64,000 nucleotides of DNA from Pieris napi (taxonomy: Eukaryota > Arthropoda > Insecta > Lepidoptera > Pieridae). A program made the translations under genes and the position numbers. Positions 59,481-64,000 of this stretch are shown here, in pieces; position 1 is the first letter of the stretch, and the number at the start of each line of letters is the position of its first letter. A model generated the notes under the pieces. It saw only the letters and a program-made list of their open reading frames with translations. It ran no database searches and had not been told where the DNA came from. Location: positions 9,062,501-9,126,500 of the forward strand of contig NC_062259.1 in the NCBI RefSeq assembly GCF_905475465.1, in the 5' to 3' direction.

Positions 59481-62400
59481 GATAATTTATTTCTTAACAA
59501 TGTAGGATACATTACAAGATTAAATAGAGAAATATGACAAGTTGTAAATGAAGTTGTGATATTCCTCTATTTAATCTCTGTAAGTTTCTCCTAAGTTTGC
59601 CGTGTCCTTTAAATTATAATGGACCATTATATGTCATAGGTAATAAGTTTGGTTTACAAAGCCATATCTCTTTTATAGTTTTTTTGCCATCTTCTCCGTT
59701 CTTCTATGTTCTCAAGCCGTCTTCTACCAAAGTGACAGGCCGGATTTCAGTGTACTCGTAGATATTTATATGTTTGTTGCATTATAGTTTTGATTGTGGT
59801 GAATTAGTAAGGTAGGTCCTCGACGATGCGTTGTATTTGCATACTACCTAATTATCTACCGTAATTCAAAAATAACCTACGACGCATAGCCACCATTGCA
59901 ATATCAATAATTGTATATGGTCGCACACAGATAACTCTGTTTTCAGGGAAGAATTCCCTGAAAACAGAGGTATCTGTGTGTTATCTCAATATATCTCAGG
60001 TAGAGGTAGTAAGTACTAGTTCTATCTCAATGATTTATCTCAGTTTTCGAGGTAGGTAGTTTTGAGATGTATCTCGCTTTGCGACGTGTATTTTTCTTTT
60101 GTGTAAGTCGTAACATTGTTAAGTATTATCTTGTGTTAACTGTTTATGTTTACAAAAATTATCGTTATAGGTTTATCCCTGGACTATCAAGGCCAAAGAT
60201 AATGAGAATTTTAATTATGTCTTACGTTCGGACCACCCGGAAAGTATTAGCGACTATCTGATTGTAGACAATGTGCAAAGTCTAAGATGATGAATATCTT
60301 GATTATGAGGATTTTGAACGTGAACATAATCTCTAGAAGGTATGTGTTTGTCGCTAACCGTAGGTTCGAGGTAAGAATCATAATTTCATGAGCATTAAAG
60401 TTGCATGTTGTAGGAATATTATTCGTACAAGCAGAAGACCTCTGACAACGTCTTGGATGACGCAGAGTTCTTTGCCTAGACACGTGAGCCATAATTGTTA
60501 TACTAGTTATAATTTTGAAGATTAATTGTTGTTATAAACAAAAGACCGATTATTTATATTAGGAGTTACTTAAGTGATTTATATCAAAAAGTTTTTTAAA
60601 TACAATAATATATAATCAAAGCAAACCACATTATAGTATTATAGTTTGCAAAAAGAAATGCATTAGAAAATTTGGCGTCCTTACTTAACTTACTTAATGT
60701 CCTTTAACCCCTAGTTGGGGCAGAGGGCGTCCACAGTGAGTCTGCATCGCGTTCGGTCTCGAGCGATCAAATTATATTTCGCTGTCGTAATTATTCTAAG
60801 AAAGCTTTTAAACATTTTCTACTGTTCCTCTTGAATATTATCAATTTGGTTTATTTTCATTCACTGTTACAAAAATGTACGTAAATTATTCTCATATAAT
60901 ATTTTTCGCTCTACCTATCTGTGTACTATACGTTTTACAATTCAATTATTTTAAAAAAACGCCCTCTAGTACTTATAAAGTGAAATAGTAATGATATCCA
61001 ATCGACTCCACAGGATAAAATATCAAAATTTCAAAAAGCTCTAATAGATGGCGTTATTATCCCTGAAGTTGCAGTAAGGTTTGATTTTGTAGATGTTCAA
61101 TTTTTAATGATAAATTTTTGGTTGTTAATTTACGACAAAATATAATAAATAACACATTTTAGGTAGATAATATGCATTTTGGCTAATACCATAATTAATA
61201 ACAATAGACATCGCAAAACATATAGTACCTACCAGTCTGATGATTAATAAAATGTGATAGTTTTAGGTGCTTTGAAAATTAAAGAGGAAAAACAAAACAA
61301 ATCCGCAGAGAACTGTCTGCCGTATTATATTTCATCATTGTGCACCGTAAGTAATTTAATTTATTATTAGTCACAAAACCGAAAAATCACAAAAACATTG
61401 TATTTAATTTAATTTTTAGTTAAGTAGTATTTTAAAAGTGGCACCCAAGGCTGATTTTCCACTGAAATATATGTTGGATGAAATCACTGTTCTCATGCAT
61501 AGTTAGAACCCCACTGCCCAGAGGATAAGCCCTGGCTTAGCTGTGAAATTAAAAATGTCGCTGTGTGTCAATGTGCGAACGCATGTCATAGAATACCATT
61601 TAAATCTCACCAGTAACCAAAATAATGTGATATGAGGATAATTTTTGTATTCTCAAACTTATGACTCGTTTACTTCAGACCAGTCGCCTACTTACTTATT
61701 TCTTTACTGACGTAAGTGTAAATTATGTTACCTATATGGTTAAATGTTTTTTTTTACTTTACTTAAATATATCTGAACTATTCATATCTATAAGCATCAT
61801 ACAAGATTAAAGGAAAATTATTTTTGTGTATGATGAAACTTCAAGCTGTGTCTAAACTTTATTGATTAGCTGGTCCCTTGAGCACTTAAGTTATAATCAC
61901 AGAAAACGTTCATATGGTGCTTTTGATTCTGTTTAAATTTCGCCAACCGATGTGCCGCTGTGGGAAATCCCTGTTAACTGAAATGCCGGAAATATAACAG
62001 TGTTCAATTGGGCGCACAGGTGCAGGTGTACGCATTGAAGTGCTCTATATTCCCTAACTCTAATACCCCGATAAAAAAAAAGCGATCGGCGCGTCATATC
62101 GCAAGATCAAGCACGCATGACTGAGCTTTATAAACTCATCACAACACCCCTGTACTCACATATATGTTTTATACGTATGGCACTACCTGTGATTTTAACC
62201 CGACGCCTGATCTCTGGAAAACATTACTGAACCCAATACCTAATGGTGTTATAAAATAATAACTATACTTACTTTTAATACTTTATGTTAATAAAGCTTA
62301 AGGGTAATAGGATGTATTGTAAGTCTAGTAGTAGATAACGCTGAAACGAAGTATTCCGTCGTTGATTACAACTTACATCCGGATATAAACTATTGTTCAA

Positions 62401-63340
62401 AGAACTTACAGAACTGTCTAACAAATAAAGCTACAACTTAGATTCTGTTTAGCACTTTACTTAATATTTGGTATGAACAGACTTTATTATAGTTCGGCAA
62501 AATTACGATATAAACAGAGTCTACTTTACATGGAAACAACATCAAATGCCATAAATTCAATTTTACATTAATCGTCAATTTAATGTTATTATATTCAGAT
62601 GGTCACAGTTACGATAATTAATATCAGTAAATAGGTATAAGTAAATGTCTAATAGTTGCTAAATTATGACTTAAGATTTCTAGAGACAAGACTTGGTTTT
62701 AGCCTAGCCAGCTACGGTGACTCGCAACGCTGCAGCCGTACGAACTTTGGCTTCGGACCAACGGATTTATCTCTTCATGTGCGCAACAAAAGCCTCACGT
62801 CAAAGACCCAATCGACGAGGCATCCCGATCACTTATTATCGGCTGATCACTAAGGTGCAAGAAGTAATTGTAGATAGAATTCGCCCCTACAATTCGCGTT
62901 GTTGTTTTATTCCATAACGCCAATCATAATACCTTAAAATTATAAAGCAAATAATAATATAACCACATTATTCAAAAAAACCAAATCACCCAAGCTAATC
63001 GACCGTGATTTTAGTTTCTTATCACTACGTGTTTTGTGCCGTTCGGTGCCTTGATAAATCCAATAGATTTTGTCTTCTTTTTTATTAACACGTAACATAA
63101 CAACAAGTAAGCACATAATAGGAAAAGTCAGCCGTATAAAATAAAATATGTATTAAATGCATCTATTATCGTAAAAATCGATAGGCCTCACCTTTACATG
63201 TACTATATAGGTCGCACATATGTTATGCTAGACAAAATGGATGAATATTGAAAGAAATAAATTAGAAAGAGTAATAAATAATCCATATAGCAAAGAGTAA
63301 CAAGGATGTAGCGACTATATAGCTTGTTCTCGATGTTCCC
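59481..63340. other. Non-coding interval with scattered repeat scraps
   Basis: AT-rich and without a recognised gene. The patch 60683-60770 ('ttggggcagagggcgtccac') resembles a dispersed lepidopteran repeat. The patch 62690-62890 is GC-richer and open in two frames but without similarity that I recognise. Confidence 0.3.
59924..59980. repeat. 27-bp-arm hairpin with one mismatch
   Basis: Left arm CACACAGATAACTCTG onward and right arm ending TATCTGTGTG pair except at one position, around a GAA loop. The surrounding sequence repeats 'tatctca' several times. Confidence 0.85.
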
Positions 63341-64000
63341 GCCCCTGAAATTCATGACCTTGAAAGGGTGTGTTTATACACAATCCGACGCGAAGAATGC
63401 ACTAGCTGCCTGCTTCTCCCGCCATTTCTAAAAACGCATTCGTCGGGGCATGATCTCTTACAATGTTTTCTATCCCGAAACGTGTTGTCTTGGAAATATT
63501 GCTATTATTTTGTGAGTAGTAACTTATTTCATACTAAGCTCTCTTGATGTGAATCAATAATAATTTTCAGTTTAGATTTTCGGTTGTATTTTAAACGTTT
63601 CTCATAATTATTAATTTTTTTAAGTGGTGGAAAAAATATTGTTTTAAAATTAATTATTGAATTTTTGTATTAAAATCTACGTATTGTAGATTTTAATAAT
63701 ATCTGTAAAACTTATTGTGTAACGCGAAACTTTTAAAGTGATTATTAGAGTAAATCGAGTGCAAGTGTGTAATTGGTTTATTAAACGAGATTTCGATGCG
63801 AACTGCGTGATGCGTGTGCTTCAATTGAGAAGGCACAAAAGCCTGATCTCATTTGACTAGTCATATAATTGATGTAAAAAGTAGAAGAAAAGTATCCAAG
63901 TGCTACGGGGTTTATTTAAATTCACCAATATATTTTAAAACGGCAATTTTTTCATCTCAATATTTTGTCCACAGCTTTAGCTAACTCAATGGATGGAGTT
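63341..64000 (+). promoter_or_regulatory. Possible 5' region of a gene continuing to the right
   Basis: GC-richer sequence at 63335-63480 is followed by AT-rich, intron-like sequence, then a good acceptor (ttttgtccacag, ending 63974) and ATGGATGGAGTT from 63989 at the window edge. This would fit a 5' UTR intron and the start of a coding exon, but only four codons are visible. Confidence 0.25.

Noticed and set aside
62656..62917. Two overlapping frames in a GC-richer patch
   Set aside because: Two frames are open together and neither shows a domain; more like an old repeat than a gene.
1..64000. CRISPR arrays, bacterial operons or prophage features
   Set aside because: The window is plainly eukaryotic with spliced genes; no spaced repeat array was seen.

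Overview
This is a eukaryotic, AT-rich (roughly two-thirds A+T by eye) window with short exons, GT-AG introns and dense degraded transposable elements. The gene content (insect-type TRPA1, a CUB protein with an insect-type cysteine-rich N-terminal module, a stomatin) and the repeats (a tRNA-derived SINE and jockey-like LINE 3' tails of the kind common in moths and butterflies) point to an insect, most probably a lepidopteran. The species cannot be named from the sequence.

Layout, left to right. (1) 1-5264, + strand: the last ten exons of a TRPA1 channel gene, covering the linker, all six membrane segments, pore, TRP-like helix and C-terminus; the ankyrin repeats lie left of the window. (2) 5.3-12.2 kb: a transposon-rich interval with a LINE C-terminal fragment, a dead mariner with both inverted repeats, and a decayed Harbinger-type locus whose MADF gene was split by a 516-bp inverted-repeat element. 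(3) 12.2-20 kb, +: an eight-exon secreted CUB-domain gene. (4) 17.9-34.2 kb, +: a stomatin/band-7 gene. Its membrane-hairpin exon is at 25.7 kb, and a second exon of the same phase and pattern sits inside the last intron of the CUB gene, so the two genes may be interleaved. A truncated jockey-like LINE lies in between. (5) 35.3-38.9 kb, -: a multi-exon gene with CxxC clusters and a FAM194/ERICH6-like C-terminal domain. (6) 41.6-43.7 kb, +: a complete four-exon LETMD1 orthologue. (7) 45.4-49.05 kb: a whole DNA transposon with matching terminal repeats, a 6-bp target duplication, subterminal iterons and a broken DUF7869-like transposase gene. (8) 50.1-53.4 kb, +: an apparently intronless 1100-residue membrane protein with four thrombospondin type-1 repeats, two LamG-like regions, an Ig-like domain and one membrane span. 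(9) 54.2-56.5 kb, -: a complete four-exon SLC66A3 (PQ-loop) gene. (10) 56.6-64 kb: mostly non-coding, with long perfect hairpins, a hAT-like MITE and perhaps the start of another gene at the right edge.

These are ordinary, mostly unrelated insect genes; they do not form one pathway. The strongest unusual signals are the DUF7869-type transposon at 45.4-49.05 kb, the duplicated membrane exon linking the CUB and stomatin loci, and the MADF gene whose pre-insertion reading frame fixes the target duplication of the inserted element.
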